Source of the DNA: Paenibacillus bouchesdurhonensis
Lineage (GTDB): Bacteria; Bacillota; Bacilli; Paenibacillales; Paenibacillaceae
Length of the DNA: 64,000 nt
NCBI RefSeq assembly: GCF_900155685.1
Contig: NZ_LT732548.1
Location: 4,135,492-4,199,491 of the forward strand
Direction of reading: 5' to 3'
The notes under the pieces are model-generated. The model made no database searches. It had not been told where the DNA came from and saw only the letters and a program-made list of their open reading frames with translations. Shown piece by piece: positions 44,201-51,798 of this stretch (the stretch's first letter is position 1; each line of letters opens with the position of its first letter). A program made the translations under genes and the position numbers.

Positions 44201-44246
44201 ACTCTCATTTCATTCGAGACTGCGAAGTAACGCTAACGTAGTCTAC
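44187..44246 (-). pseudogene. Decayed tRNA-Ser 3' fragment
   Basis: The first 14 bases (GGAGAGAGAGGGAT) equal the tRNA-Ser 3' end; beyond that only a weak likeness remains (CGCTAACGTAGTCTA versus CGCTTACGCAGTCTA in the intact gene). It looks like a truncated tRNA-Ser left by the duplication. Confidence 0.5.
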
Positions 44247-44353
44247 GCTTCGACGAACCCTCCTTCTGAGGGTTCTCACCCTCTAACATAGAGAACCCTC
44301 CGGGTATCCGGAGGGTTTCTAATTGAAGTAGTTCAGAACGGAGAGAGAGGGAT
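44247..44353. repeat. Tandem duplication, copy 2 (107 bases)
   Basis: Second copy, offset 153 bases from the first. Its last 15 bases are the 3' end of the intact tRNA-Ser gene. The hairpins on the minus strand may serve as processing or termination signals between tRNA-Ser and tRNA-Glu. Confidence 0.9.
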
Positions 44354-44427
44354 TCGAACCCTCGCACCGCTTACGCAGTCTAACCCCTTAGCAGAGGGTC
44401 CCCTTATAGCCACTTGGGTATCTCTCC
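44339..44427 (-). tRNA. tRNA-Ser (GCT)
   Basis: Acceptor GGAGAGA / TCTCTCC with G as discriminator, long variable arm, T-loop GGTTCGAATCC and anticodon loop CTGCTAA. CCA is not encoded. Confidence 0.94.
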
Positions 44428-44434
44428 AAAAATA

Positions 44435-44510
44435 TGGCTCCCCGAACAGGACTCGAACCTGTGACAACTCGATTAACAGTCGAGTGCTCTACCGACTGAG
44501 CTATCAGGGA
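44435..44510 (-). tRNA. tRNA-Asn (GTT)
   Basis: Acceptor TCCCTGA / TCGGGGA, D-arm TAGCTCAGTCGGTAGAGC, anticodon loop CTGTTAA, T-loop GGTTCGAGTCC, encoded CCA (44435-44437). First gene of the cluster. Confidence 0.96.
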
Positions 44511-44586
44511 ACGCTAAGTCACTATAGATACGGTATAATTTATCATGATTTTGAAGCAATGTCAAGGTAAAGAGCAGGTGGCGAGC

Positions 44587-44612
44587 GGGGTCTGGCTTCA
44601 CAGCCAGACCCC
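44587..44612. terminator. Strong hairpin after the toxin-like peptide gene
   Basis: GGGGTCTGGCT-TCAC-AGCCAGACCCC is a perfect 11-base-pair stem, 8 bases beyond the peptide stop. No T-tract follows on either strand, so it may stabilise or cap an mRNA 3' end rather than terminate alone. Confidence 0.45.
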
Positions 44613-44620
44613 ATGGAACT

Positions 44621-44701
44621 TTAGGAATCCTTCCGGTGCCGCGCCAGTTCGATGAGCATAACGATGAGTACCAGCAGTTGAATAAGCAGCTCTGCGCTCA
44701 T
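44621..44701 (-). CDS. Short hydrophobic toxin-like peptide (26 residues)
   Basis: MSAELLIQLLVLIVMLIELA plus a basic tail (RHRKDS). GGAGGCGAGG precedes the ATG by seven bases. One membrane helix with a charged C-terminus is the plan of the 'putative holin-like' type I toxins of Bacilli (TxpA/YonT style). A TTGTCA...TATAT promoter-like stretch lies about 110 bases upstream. A longer in-frame reading exists, but its ribosome sites are poorer. No antisense RNA promoter could be confirmed. Confidence 0.5.
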   Translation of the reverse strand: MSAELLIQLLVLIVMLIELARHRKDS

Positions 44702-44765
44702 AATGCCTCGCCTCCATCCGCGTATTGCTCCTTCGAAGCCGGTTGCCCCTCTCCCCATGGATTCC

Positions 44766-45011
44766 TTACGCTCCCGTTCTATATATATGACAAGCATGAC
44801 GACTTCTTGACAATAAAAAAGAACCATCATCTCCATAGAACGAGATCAGGTTCTTCAGTCTGTGTTTATTCTGATTCATAAGTTCTTGCTTGGTCTTAGT
44901 TCTTCTTGTTCTCAGATCAGCTGCCGCAAATGGGCTGCGGCTCAGCTCAGGGCTGCGTCCACCTTCACGCGTTAATTTATCGCGCATACGTTTGGCTTTT
45001 GATTTAGCCAT
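44766..45011 (-). CDS. Small basic protein of unknown function
   Basis: 81 residues, very rich in Lys/Arg (MAKSKAKRMRDKL at the start; RTRRTKTKQEL in the middle) with DDGSFLL near the end. AAGGATGTG precedes the ATG. The look is of a small nucleic-acid-binding or ribosome-associated protein of Bacillales; the family name is unknown to me. A terminator hairpin lies inside its last third. Confidence 0.6.
   Translation of the reverse strand: MAKSKAKRMRDKLTREGGRSPELSRSPFAAADLRTRRTKTKQELMNQNKHRLKNLISFYGDDGSFLLSRSRHACHIYRTGA
44813..44855 (-). terminator. Terminator hairpin inside a coding sequence
   Basis: On the minus strand AAGAACC ... GGTTCTT with inner ATCTC/GAGAT pairing is followed by TTTTATT. 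It overlaps codons of the 81-residue protein (the DDGSFLL region). Confidence 0.6.
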
Positions 45012-45070
45012 ACATCATCACATCCTTAGTCGATTTGACGTAAGTATATCACATCTCAAGGCATAACCAA

Positions 45071-45550
45071 TTACAAATTTTTCTGTTGCTCATAACCGTA
45101 TAACTGAAGATTTCCAGAACACTTTCCGCATCGATACCGCTTGGGATCAACACGGCGTTTACGCAAGTATTCCATTCCGCAGCTTGTACACTTTAACATG
45201 TAGCGGTACGGCAACTGTTTTCTGCCTTGGCTTCCCGGCAGTGATTGGCAATATCGGCTTCCTCCGACCTGCTTTAATAAGGCTTTGAAGTCAGGATCGC
45301 GGTGTCTATAGCCTTTGCCCATAATATGCAGGTGATAGTGGCACAGCTCATGCTTAATAATTTTCTCCACCTCCTCCATGCCGAAGGTTTCCAGCTGCGC
45401 AGGGTTAATCTCAATATGATGTGATTTCATGAAGTACCTCCCGCCCGTGGATCTTAATCGCCGATTGAATCTAGCTTCATGCCGGAAAGGAAGTCCAAAG
45501 CTGCGAAGCGAAATCTCCTCGACCCAGGCCTGCAGTTGTTCATCCTTCAT
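45071..45550 (-). CDS. SprT-like zinc protein
   Basis: 159 residues from ATG 45550 (AAAGGAGG upstream). The SprT domain has the HELCHYHLH metalloprotease-type motif (about 70-78). A C-terminal zinc ribbon has CTSCG and CGKC. Known in Bacilli as YdcK/SprT-like protein; a role in proteolysis of DNA-linked proteins is known only for eukaryotic SPRTN, so the function here is open. Confidence 0.92.
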   Translation of the reverse strand: MKDEQLQAWVEEISLRSFGLPFRHEARFNRRLRSTGGRYFMKSHHIEINPAQLETFGMEEVEKIIKHELCHYHLHIMGKGYRHRDPDFKALLKQVGGSRYCQSLPGSQGRKQLPYRYMLKCTSCGMEYLRKRRVDPKRYRCGKCSGNLQLYGYEQQKNL

Positions 45551-45678
45551 GAGAATAACCTCCTTTTTGTTCTGCAAATTGCAACCCCACCGGCTTCAAG
45601 CGCTGTTTATACTTGAATTCTAACTTCCTATTAAGCTACACTGTCAAGTAGCAATAATAAAAAGGAGAATGTTAAAAA

Positions 45679-46029
45679 ATGGCCTCAATGAGATATGTCA
45701 TACTACAGCAAGATAGTAATCTACGTTTTGTGGAGATGCCCTCTGACTATGCCTATCAGCTTAGCGCCCTTAATTTGCGCCTGAACAAAGAAATCGAAAA
45801 ACTAACCGCAGCCGAGGTTCCCTCATTGCCACGAGCGATTGCCGAATGTAACGAGCTAGATCTGCTGCAGGAATCGCTGAAAATTACGAGCGGCCTGGAT
45901 TACATTAATGAGCTCGAGGCTGCCTTCTCCGCTATTCGCGAGGAAAATTATCCTTTGGTCTCTTTGCTGACGGAAATCCGTGCATTACAGGCTCAATTGG
46001 AACAATGGTACGAGGAAGAAGGTCAATAA
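45679..46029 (+). CDS. Small helical protein of unknown function
   Basis: 116 residues; AAAGGAGAATG precedes the ATG (MASMRYVILQQDSNLRFVEM). A short beta-like start (about 1-20) is followed by helical, Glu/Leu-rich sequence to the end. No motif recognised. It stands alone between the sprT-like gene and rdgB. Confidence 0.65.
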   Translation: MASMRYVILQQDSNLRFVEMPSDYAYQLSALNLRLNKEIEKLTAAEVPSLPRAIAECNELDLLQESLKITSGLDYINELEAAFSAIREENYPLVSLLTEIRALQAQLEQWYEEEGQ

Positions 46030-46103
46030 AGTTATTGGACCTGCACTCTTCATGGCTTCTCCCCATATGCTAACGTACATAGGGAATTGTCGGGGAGGAG
46101 ATT

Positions 46104-46268
46104 TTATTGCCCAATTGGCTCAGCAACCAGATGATGCGTGCATTTCATAAAAAAGACCGGCGCCAAATTCGGTTGCTTAACGATTGCTGGTTTTTTTACT
46201 ACAGCCGCCATAAAACTAGCAATGAAACTAGCCAAATTCAGTAGATAGATCAGCCGCAGTCTTATCAT
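46104..46268 (-). CDS. Small membrane protein, weakly supported
   Basis: 54 residues from ATG 46268 (AAAGGGGATTTTAGT upstream). Residues 3-22 form one hydrophobic helix (LRLIYLLNLASFIASFMAAV), followed by a basic and His-containing tail. No family recognised. The ribosome site is good, the length is short. Confidence 0.4.
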   Translation of the reverse strand: MIRLRLIYLLNLASFIASFMAAVVKKPAIVKQPNLAPVFFMKCTHHLVAEPIGQ

Positions 46269-46382
46269 ACTAAAATCCCCTTTAGGTTCAGTGTCTGACC
46301 CACGCACAAGAAAGTGTGAGCTTCATACACAGTTACTTAAAGGGGTTCTTTTCGCTGCATTAAATCCAAATGGAGTAGTATG

Positions 46383-46408
46383 CCTCCGCTATGCCGGAGG
46401 TTTTTTTT
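46383..46408 (+). terminator. Plus-strand terminator at the end of rdgB
   Basis: CCTCCG / CGGAGG stem followed by eight T on the plus strand. The nearest plus-strand gene ends 350 bases earlier, so it may end that transcript or an unseen small RNA from 46290-46380. Confidence 0.6.
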
Positions 46409-47039
46409 ATTTATGCGTGTCGCTTAACTTCCCTGCTAATTGCCGCAGCGCAGCTCCACGATGGCTGATCGCTTGCTTCTCCGATACCGTAAGCTCGGCA
46501 AGGGTCTTCTCGTACTCCGGCAGGTAAAAAAGAGGATCATACCCAAAGCCTCCTCCGCCAGCCGGTTCTGAAGTAATCCAGCCTTCCACCGTTCCGGAAG
46601 CCTCTGTAAACGCCCCCGTCGTCGGGTTATAAAGTGCAAGGTGACAAACAAAACGGGCCGTACTAAGCAAAGGCTGCTCCGTATCTTCCCCAAGCTGCAG
46701 CCGCTCCAGCTCGCCTAGCAGCTTCTCATTGTTGTCTTCGTCTGAAGCTCCTTCTCCCGCATAGCGGGCTGAATAAACACCTGGTGCACCATCCAGCTTG
46801 TCTACGCAAAGTCCTGAATCATCAGCCAGTACAGATTGCCCCAGCAAGTCGCCTACTTCCTTTGCTTTCTTGCGAGCGTTCTCTTCGAACGTCTCGCCAT
46901 CCTCCACTACCTCAGGAACATCAGGATAATCATACATACTCTTAACGGGTTTACCTAGAAATGCGAGTGCATGAGCAAATTCTCTCACTTTCCCCTGATT
47001 ACGCGTAGCTACGATAATGACTGAATCCTGCTTGTTCAT
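46407..47039 (-). CDS. rdgB: XTP/dITP diphosphatase
   Basis: 210 residues. The N-terminal ATRNQGKVREF and the SVLADDSGLCVDKLDGAPGVYSARYAG block are diagnostic of the Ham1 family, as is the C-terminal SHRGAALRQL. It hydrolyses ITP, dITP and XTP so they are not used in nucleic acids. The ATG overlaps the rph stop by one base; GTG 47042 is also possible. Confidence 0.96.
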   Translation of the reverse strand: MNKQDSVIIVATRNQGKVREFAHALAFLGKPVKSMYDYPDVPEVVEDGETFEENARKKAKEVGDLLGQSVLADDSGLCVDKLDGAPGVYSARYAGEGASDEDNNEKLLGELERLQLGEDTEQPLLSTARFVCHLALYNPTTGAFTEASGTVEGWITSEPAGGGGFGYDPLFYLPEYEKTLAELTVSEKQAISHRGAALRQLAGKLSDTHK

Positions 47040-47797
47040 CACATGCCTGCCTCCGGCTGCTTGCTTCCAATCTTCAGTGCAATCGGCCCAAGGGCTTCGC
47101 GCTGAATTTCAATCATCTCATTAATACCCTGTTCCGCGAGTTCCAGCATCTTATTCAGCTCTTCCCTGGAGAACGGATTCTCTTCACCAGTTCCCTGTAC
47201 CTCGACAAAATGCCCTTGCCCTGTCATTACTACATTCATGTCAACCTTTGCCTTGGAGTCTTCCTCGTAGTTAAGATCGAGCAGCGTCTCCTCGCCGACA
47301 ATGCCTACACTAACCGAAGCAAGGTAGTCCGTAATTGGAAAAACAGGCAGAGAATGCTTCTGAACAATCTTATTCACCGCTAATGCCAGAGCAACGAATG
47401 CTCCTGTAATCGACGTAGTACGGGTTCCTCCATCCGCCTGCAGTACATCACAGTCAATCGTAATGGATCGCTCGCCCAATGCATGCAAATCAACAACAGA
47501 GCGCAGCGCTCTGCCGATCAAACGCTGGATTTCCATCGTACGTCCGCTTTGCTTGCCACGGGCTGATTCGCGTTGGTTACGGGAGTGAGTTGCCCGGGGA
47601 AGCATGGAATATTCCGCGGTAACCCAGCCTTTGCCCTGGCCTTTCATGAACATCGGTACCTTCTCTTCTACCGTAGCCGTACATATTACCTTCGTATCCC
47701 CAACCTCAATGTATACGGATCCCTCTGCATATTTGTTAATATTTGCTGTTAACTTCAATGGCCGCCGCTGGTTTGCTTCACGCCCGTTTATTCTCAT
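47039..47797 (-). CDS. rph: Ribonuclease PH
   Basis: 252 residues from ATG 47797 (TAGGAGG upstream). The typical sequences KVICTATVEE, RGKQSGRTMEIQRLIGRALR and DCDVLQADGGTRTTSITG are present. It trims tRNA 3' ends by phosphorolysis. The order gerM-rph-rdgB matches that of Bacillus. Confidence 0.97.
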   Translation of the reverse strand: MRINGREANQRRPLKLTANINKYAEGSVYIEVGDTKVICTATVEEKVPMFMKGQGKGWVTAEYSMLPRATHSRNQRESARGKQSGRTMEIQRLIGRALRSVVDLHALGERSITIDCDVLQADGGTRTTSITGAFVALALAVNKIVQKHSLPVFPITDYLASVSVGIVGEETLLDLNYEEDSKAKVDMNVVMTGQGHFVEVQGTGEENPFSREELNKMLELAEQGINEMIEIQREALGPIALKIGSKQPEAGM

Positions 47798-47958
47798 CGT
47801 AACCTGCCTCCTACGTTTCATGCTGTCCTTACGCTTTCCCTATTCTACCAAAGTGTAAGCATAAAATCACCATTCCATTCCTCCCAGCCGGTATCTCTTT
47901 AGCTATTATCCACAAAATGAAAATCAGAGCAAGCTGCATCGTCCGATACAACAGAACT

Positions 47959-47978
47959 GGGCTTGCCGCGGCAAGCCC
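47959..47978. repeat. 20-base perfect palindrome between gerM and rph
   Basis: GGGCTTGCCG/CGGCAAGCCC lies 25 bases after the gerM stop. A T-tract is lacking, so it may be a weak terminator or an mRNA-stability hairpin. Confidence 0.5.
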
Positions 47979-48002
47979 AAAGCGAAGCGCATAATTATGA
48001 AA

Positions 48003-49064
48003 TTACAGAGGAATTTCATTAATGTTTACCGGCCTAGACACGGGTTCACTATATTTCTGATTATCAAGTCCAACGACATCCTTTTCACCATTCAGCCAAA
48101 TTCGCACTTGATCCTCCTGCGTATTCTCCGTCACGGTAAGAACTAACGATTGAAGCATTTGAGCAGGCACTCTCTCGCCAGGATCAAACATATCGTCGCT
48201 GATCGATACGGTAACAATTCCCTCCTGCGATACATCGACACTGTCGACAGTAGTATTGTCTGTAACGACCCTCTCCATGCCTTCCCCACGGGTTGGGCCT
48301 TTTATTAATTCTTCCAGCGCCGATTTAACCCGGTCAGAAGCGCTGGCGACAAAACGAGTGACAGGCACGAAATATTGCACGCCTTCCGGCGTCGCCGCTG
48401 AAAAATACACAGTAACCGGACTGCTTTGGGACAGGCTAATACCGCTATTCAGCTCCAAATTAATGCCTAATGCTCGCGTCAACGGACGTTCTAGCGGTGT
48501 TCCGTCCACGGGCATTTCATTTAGCTTTTCGCCGTCAACCCAGAGCTGAACCTGCCTGATGTCTGGATTTTCCGTCAGCGTCCAAGTGAGTGCCTCCATT
48601 ACCTTGCGTTCATCACCAGCCTCATAGTTTCTAAAAGGCTCCGTGAATTCGACGATGGCCGTTTGCTGCTCTTTCTGCAGCGTAATTGCCTTGACCTCAG
48701 TTCCTTCGGGCAGCACCCCCGTAAATCCTGATGGAATGAGCTTAGCATAAGGGCCGTCCTTTACTAGGCTTTCCAAAGCACGAGTTAATTGATTGCTGTT
48801 GTCTTCCTCCGGCAGTTGTAGAGCAACAGGAGCTAATAAGCCGTGATCATTCTCCAAGTAGACAGTCGACATATTGCCTTCCGTGCCCAAGCTTGTCTGG
48901 TCTTGCGGCTCAAGATTCCTAAGCATCTGGTATTCGATATCTTCCGGTGGCGGGTCAATCTGGCCTGATGATTTTGCTGCAAAGGGATTACAGGCTGTCA
49001 GCAATAACGGGAGTGCGAGCAATCCCGCTACAGCAGAGTTGCGTATTGAGCGGTTCCATTTCAT
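48003..49064 (-). CDS. gerM: GerM-like lipoprotein with two GerMN domains
   Basis: 353 residues. The signal peptide ends in LLLTAC (lipobox Cys25). Two GerMN domains follow (about 65-190 and 205-335; the second has VFYFSAATPEGVQYFVPVTR-like sequence). In B. subtilis GerM is needed for spore assembly/germination in the intermembrane space, as a ring component between mother cell and forespore. The neighbours rph and rdgB also match that locus. TAGGGAGG precedes the ATG. Confidence 0.93.
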   Translation of the reverse strand: MKWNRSIRNSAVAGLLALPLLLTACNPFAAKSSGQIDPPPEDIEYQMLRNLEPQDQTSLGTEGNMSTVYLENDHGLLAPVALQLPEEDNSNQLTRALESLVKDGPYAKLIPSGFTGVLPEGTEVKAITLQKEQQTAIVEFTEPFRNYEAGDERKVMEALTWTLTENPDIRQVQLWVDGEKLNEMPVDGTPLERPLTRALGINLELNSGISLSQSSPVTVYFSAATPEGVQYFVPVTRFVASASDRVKSALEELIKGPTRGEGMERVVTDNTTVDSVDVSQEGIVTVSISDDMFDPGERVPAQMLQSLVLTVTENTQEDQVRIWLNGEKDVVGLDNQKYSEPVSRPVNINEIPL

Positions 49065-49223
49065 GACCTGGGTTCCTCCCTAACATTTTTCTAAGGTTTG
49101 TATTACTATATATACGAGCCCTTTCATGAAAAATAACTAATTTTTCCCGGAAGTGGATACACTGCATCTTAGCCGAGGCAAAATATTCAAGCAGTGGACA
49201 TTATAAAAGAGGGGTAGAGGTGA

Positions 49224-49787
49224 ATGGGGATGGAACAACCAAAAGCGAAGGCGCCTTACAGTTTGAACAGTAAAAAAGTCGCTGACACCACCATGGAATG
49301 GCTGCAAAAACGGGGAGTGAAACTTAACGAGATTGCCGAGCTCGTCATGCTGCTGCAGCAAAAGTATTACCCAAGCCTGACCATGGAGGAATGCATTCAC
49401 AATGTGGAGCAAGTCCTCAGTAAGAGAGAAGTGCAGAATGCCGTGCTTACAGGAATACAACTGGACATTTTGGCAGAGCAGGGACTTTTGATTCCAGAGC
49501 TGCAGGACATGATAATCAATGATGAAGGCTTGTACGGCGTAGACGAGATCTTGGCCTTCTCGATCGTTAACGTATACGGAAGCATCGGCTTCACCAACTA
49601 TGGTTATGTGGATAAGCTTAAACCAGGTATATTGGAACGATTAAATGATAAGAGCGTAGGCTGCAACACCTTTCTTGATGATATCGTTGGAGCCATTGCT
49701 GCTTCAGCAAGCAGTCGTATTGCCCACCGCAAGCAGGCGGAGCGTGAGAAGGAACGGGGCGAAGATACGATGGATACCGACAGATGA
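49224..49787 (+). CDS. PgpA-family phosphatidylglycerophosphatase A (YutG-like)
   Basis: 187 residues from ATG 49224; a second ATG at 49230 sits better behind GAGGTGA. The PgpA core contains LNEIAELVMLLQQKYYP and a C-terminal DDIVGAIAASASS segment. Lacks the predicted membrane helices of E. coli PgpA, as is usual in Bacilli. It may dephosphorylate phosphatidylglycerophosphate; the true substrate is not certain. Confidence 0.85.
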   Translation: MGMEQPKAKAPYSLNSKKVADTTMEWLQKRGVKLNEIAELVMLLQQKYYPSLTMEECIHNVEQVLSKREVQNAVLTGIQLDILAEQGLLIPELQDMIINDEGLYGVDEILAFSIVNVYGSIGFTNYGYVDKLKPGILERLNDKSVGCNTFLDDIVGAIAASASSRIAHRKQAEREKERGEDTMDTDR

Positions 49788-49805
49788 CTTTGTTCCTGGC
49801 AAGCA

Positions 49806-49844
49806 AAAGAACAAGCTGCAACCTCCGCAGCTTGTTCTTTGTTT
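49806..49844. terminator. Bidirectional terminator
   Basis: AAAGAACAAGCTGC / GCAGCTTGTTCTTT stem with a seven-base loop and TTTT on the plus strand, between convergent genes (pgpA-like and MBL hydrolase). Confidence 0.9.
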
Positions 49845-49857
49845 TAACCTTATTACG

Positions 49858-50868
49858 CTACAGCACCCCGTAGCTTTGCTGTAATACTCTAAATCGAATT
49901 CCCGTCCCATCGGTGTTCTCTTCCTCGGCCGCACGGCCTTGACGAACGAGCTCAAGCAAGTGGGCGAGCGTCTCGGACATTGCAAACCGCATTTGATGGA
50001 TGCCAAGCTTCGTCCCAAATACTGCGCTGCAAACCTGGAAGCCCGTCAATGACTCCTCTCGCAGCAGTTGCTCCATCCGAAGCAGGCGCTGCTCATGATG
50101 CTGAATCAATGAGCGTATCCTTTCATGGAAATAGTCGAAGGGGCTCCGGTGTCCAGGGAAAGCCATGCTGACTTCATACGTGCCAAGTCGCTCCAGTCCA
50201 CTTACAAAGGAATTCAGCGGATGGGTCTCACTGCCAGGAAGCAAACTTATATTAGGTGATATTTGCGGCAGGACAGCATCCCCGCAGATCATTACTTTTT
50301 TATCCCGATTATACAAAGAAATATGGCCAGGGGCATGTCCACCGCTCATTACAGGCTCCCAGTGCCTTCCACCCATGGTCATTAAAGTATCTTCTGTTAT
50401 TATCGTAACCTTCGGGAAAGGCGACACTTGAGGAATAAACCCGTTTAAATGCCGCGGCAGCTGATTCAACCATTCGTCAGGCATGCCGTGTTGCCGAAAC
50501 AGGGTGGGCAGCGCTTCATTTACCGTACTTGCTGTCCCCCACATCCGCTCCGCTTCCTTATAAGCCCTTGCCGACATGTAAACCGGGGCTAGGGTCAGTG
50601 ACTGCAACTGCCCGGCAAGCCCGAAATGATCAGGATGATGATGTGTCACGACGATCGAGGTAATATCGCCTGGATGTATGCCAAGCTCCTTCCAGACGGC
50701 TTCCCATTCCTTCTCGGTCACTTCCGTTCGCGGCCCGGGATCTATAATAGTAACTCCCTCGGGGCCGCGAAGCAGGTAGCTGTTCACTTGGCGCAGCGGA
50801 GGAGCCATCGTAATCGGGATTTTAATCATACCAGCTTCCGCCCACTCCTGGTATCTTCCGGAAATCAT
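49858..50868 (-). CDS. MBL-fold metallo-hydrolase
   Basis: 336 residues. The metal motif THHHPDHFG (about 74-82) and later GHAPGHISLY and GHRSPF residues are complete, so the active site is intact. A C-terminal helical extension follows the fold. The ATG overlaps the methyltransferase stop (ATGA); a later ATG at 50829 is possible, but homologues keep the WAEAG-like start. Substrate unknown. Confidence 0.88.
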   Translation of the reverse strand: MISGRYQEWAEAGMIKIPITMAPPLRQVNSYLLRGPEGVTIIDPGPRTEVTEKEWEAVWKELGIHPGDITSIVVTHHHPDHFGLAGQLQSLTLAPVYMSARAYKEAERMWGTASTVNEALPTLFRQHGMPDEWLNQLPRHLNGFIPQVSPFPKVTIITEDTLMTMGGRHWEPVMSGGHAPGHISLYNRDKKVMICGDAVLPQISPNISLLPGSETHPLNSFVSGLERLGTYEVSMAFPGHRSPFDYFHERIRSLIQHHEQRLLRMEQLLREESLTGFQVCSAVFGTKLGIHQMRFAMSETLAHLLELVRQGRAAEEENTDGTGIRFRVLQQSYGVL

Positions 50869-51608
50869 AAGGATTTCCCAACCATAATCATCCGCGGAGA
50901 AATCTCCGGGTCATAGGGGATATCGCCATATCCGCCGTAGACATGCTCCAATTGCAAGCCGCTCTCCAGCAGCATTTTTGTAAAATCCTCGCGATTATAC
51001 AACTTAATCCGTTCTAAATAATGCCTTGGCTCGTCAGAAGAGCCTGACTCTATATTCTGAATCGTTATATGCTTCTTCACATATCCATCCTGGATGCTGC
51101 GTTCCTCTGTAATATGCTGTCCTTCATCTACCCGTTCGGATCGAGGAACCAAACGATTTACGGTATAGGACGGATTTAGGAAATCAATAATGAATTGGCC
51201 TCCCGGCTTCAGAACTCGGCGAATTTCCTTAAGCACCTTGATATGCTCCGTATCCTCCTCAAAGTAACCGAAGGAAGAAAATAAATTAACGACAGCATCA
51301 AATCCGCCCTCCAGCGGTAAATTGCGCATATCTCCCTTTATCCAGGTTACACGTCCTTCCGGATCATGAATACGCGCCTCCCGCAGCAGCACGTCCGATA
51401 AATCTATGCCAGTTACCTTATAACCGGCTTCTACTAGTGCCATGGAATGCCGTCCCATGCCACAGCAAAGATCCAGCACTTTTGCTCCAGCAGGCAACTC
51501 TAACCAGGAAATCATCGTATGTACTTCACGTTTCGCTCCCTGCACGTCACGATGTTTATAGACCAGTAAATAATCTTCACCAAAGCTGCGTTCATACCAC
51601 TCCGCCAT
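50865..51608 (-). CDS. Class I SAM-dependent methyltransferase
   Basis: 247 residues. Motif I is VLDLCCGMGRHSMAL (about 42-56), followed by YKVTGIDLSD and KPGGQFIIDFLNPSY. A substrate cannot be named. It is coupled to the MBL hydrolase by the ATGA overlap. GGAAGGAGC precedes the ATG. Confidence 0.9.
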   Translation of the reverse strand: MAEWYERSFGEDYLLVYKHRDVQGAKREVHTMISWLELPAGAKVLDLCCGMGRHSMALVEAGYKVTGIDLSDVLLREARIHDPEGRVTWIKGDMRNLPLEGGFDAVVNLFSSFGYFEEDTEHIKVLKEIRRVLKPGGQFIIDFLNPSYTVNRLVPRSERVDEGQHITEERSIQDGYVKKHITIQNIESGSSDEPRHYLERIKLYNREDFTKMLLESGLQLEHVYGGYGDIPYDPEISPRMIMVGKSL

Positions 51609-51735
51609 TAGAATTGCTCCTTCCTATCTATGCAAAAAAACTGCTCTATTAATAAGGTATACATAAACCAAATAACTTGCAAACGAAAATACCACTTCAC
51701 GGCATAGTTTCAACGCAATGAATCATTAAATACAG

Positions 51736-51775
51736 GGATAGCCAGCGTCTCTTTTGCAGGAGACACTGGCTATCC
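51736..51775 (-). terminator. Terminator of the PrsA-like gene
   Basis: A 16-base-pair stem with one mismatch (GGATAGCCAG... / ...CTGGCTATCC) and an eight-base loop lies 23 bases past the stop. The T-tract is weak. Confidence 0.6.
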
Positions 51776-51798
51776 TTAATTCCATATAAATGCAGTTA

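Noticed and set aside
44094..44353. A CRISPR-like pair of repeats
   Set aside because: Only two long copies with a tRNA 3' end inside them; no short evenly spaced repeats and no cas genes.
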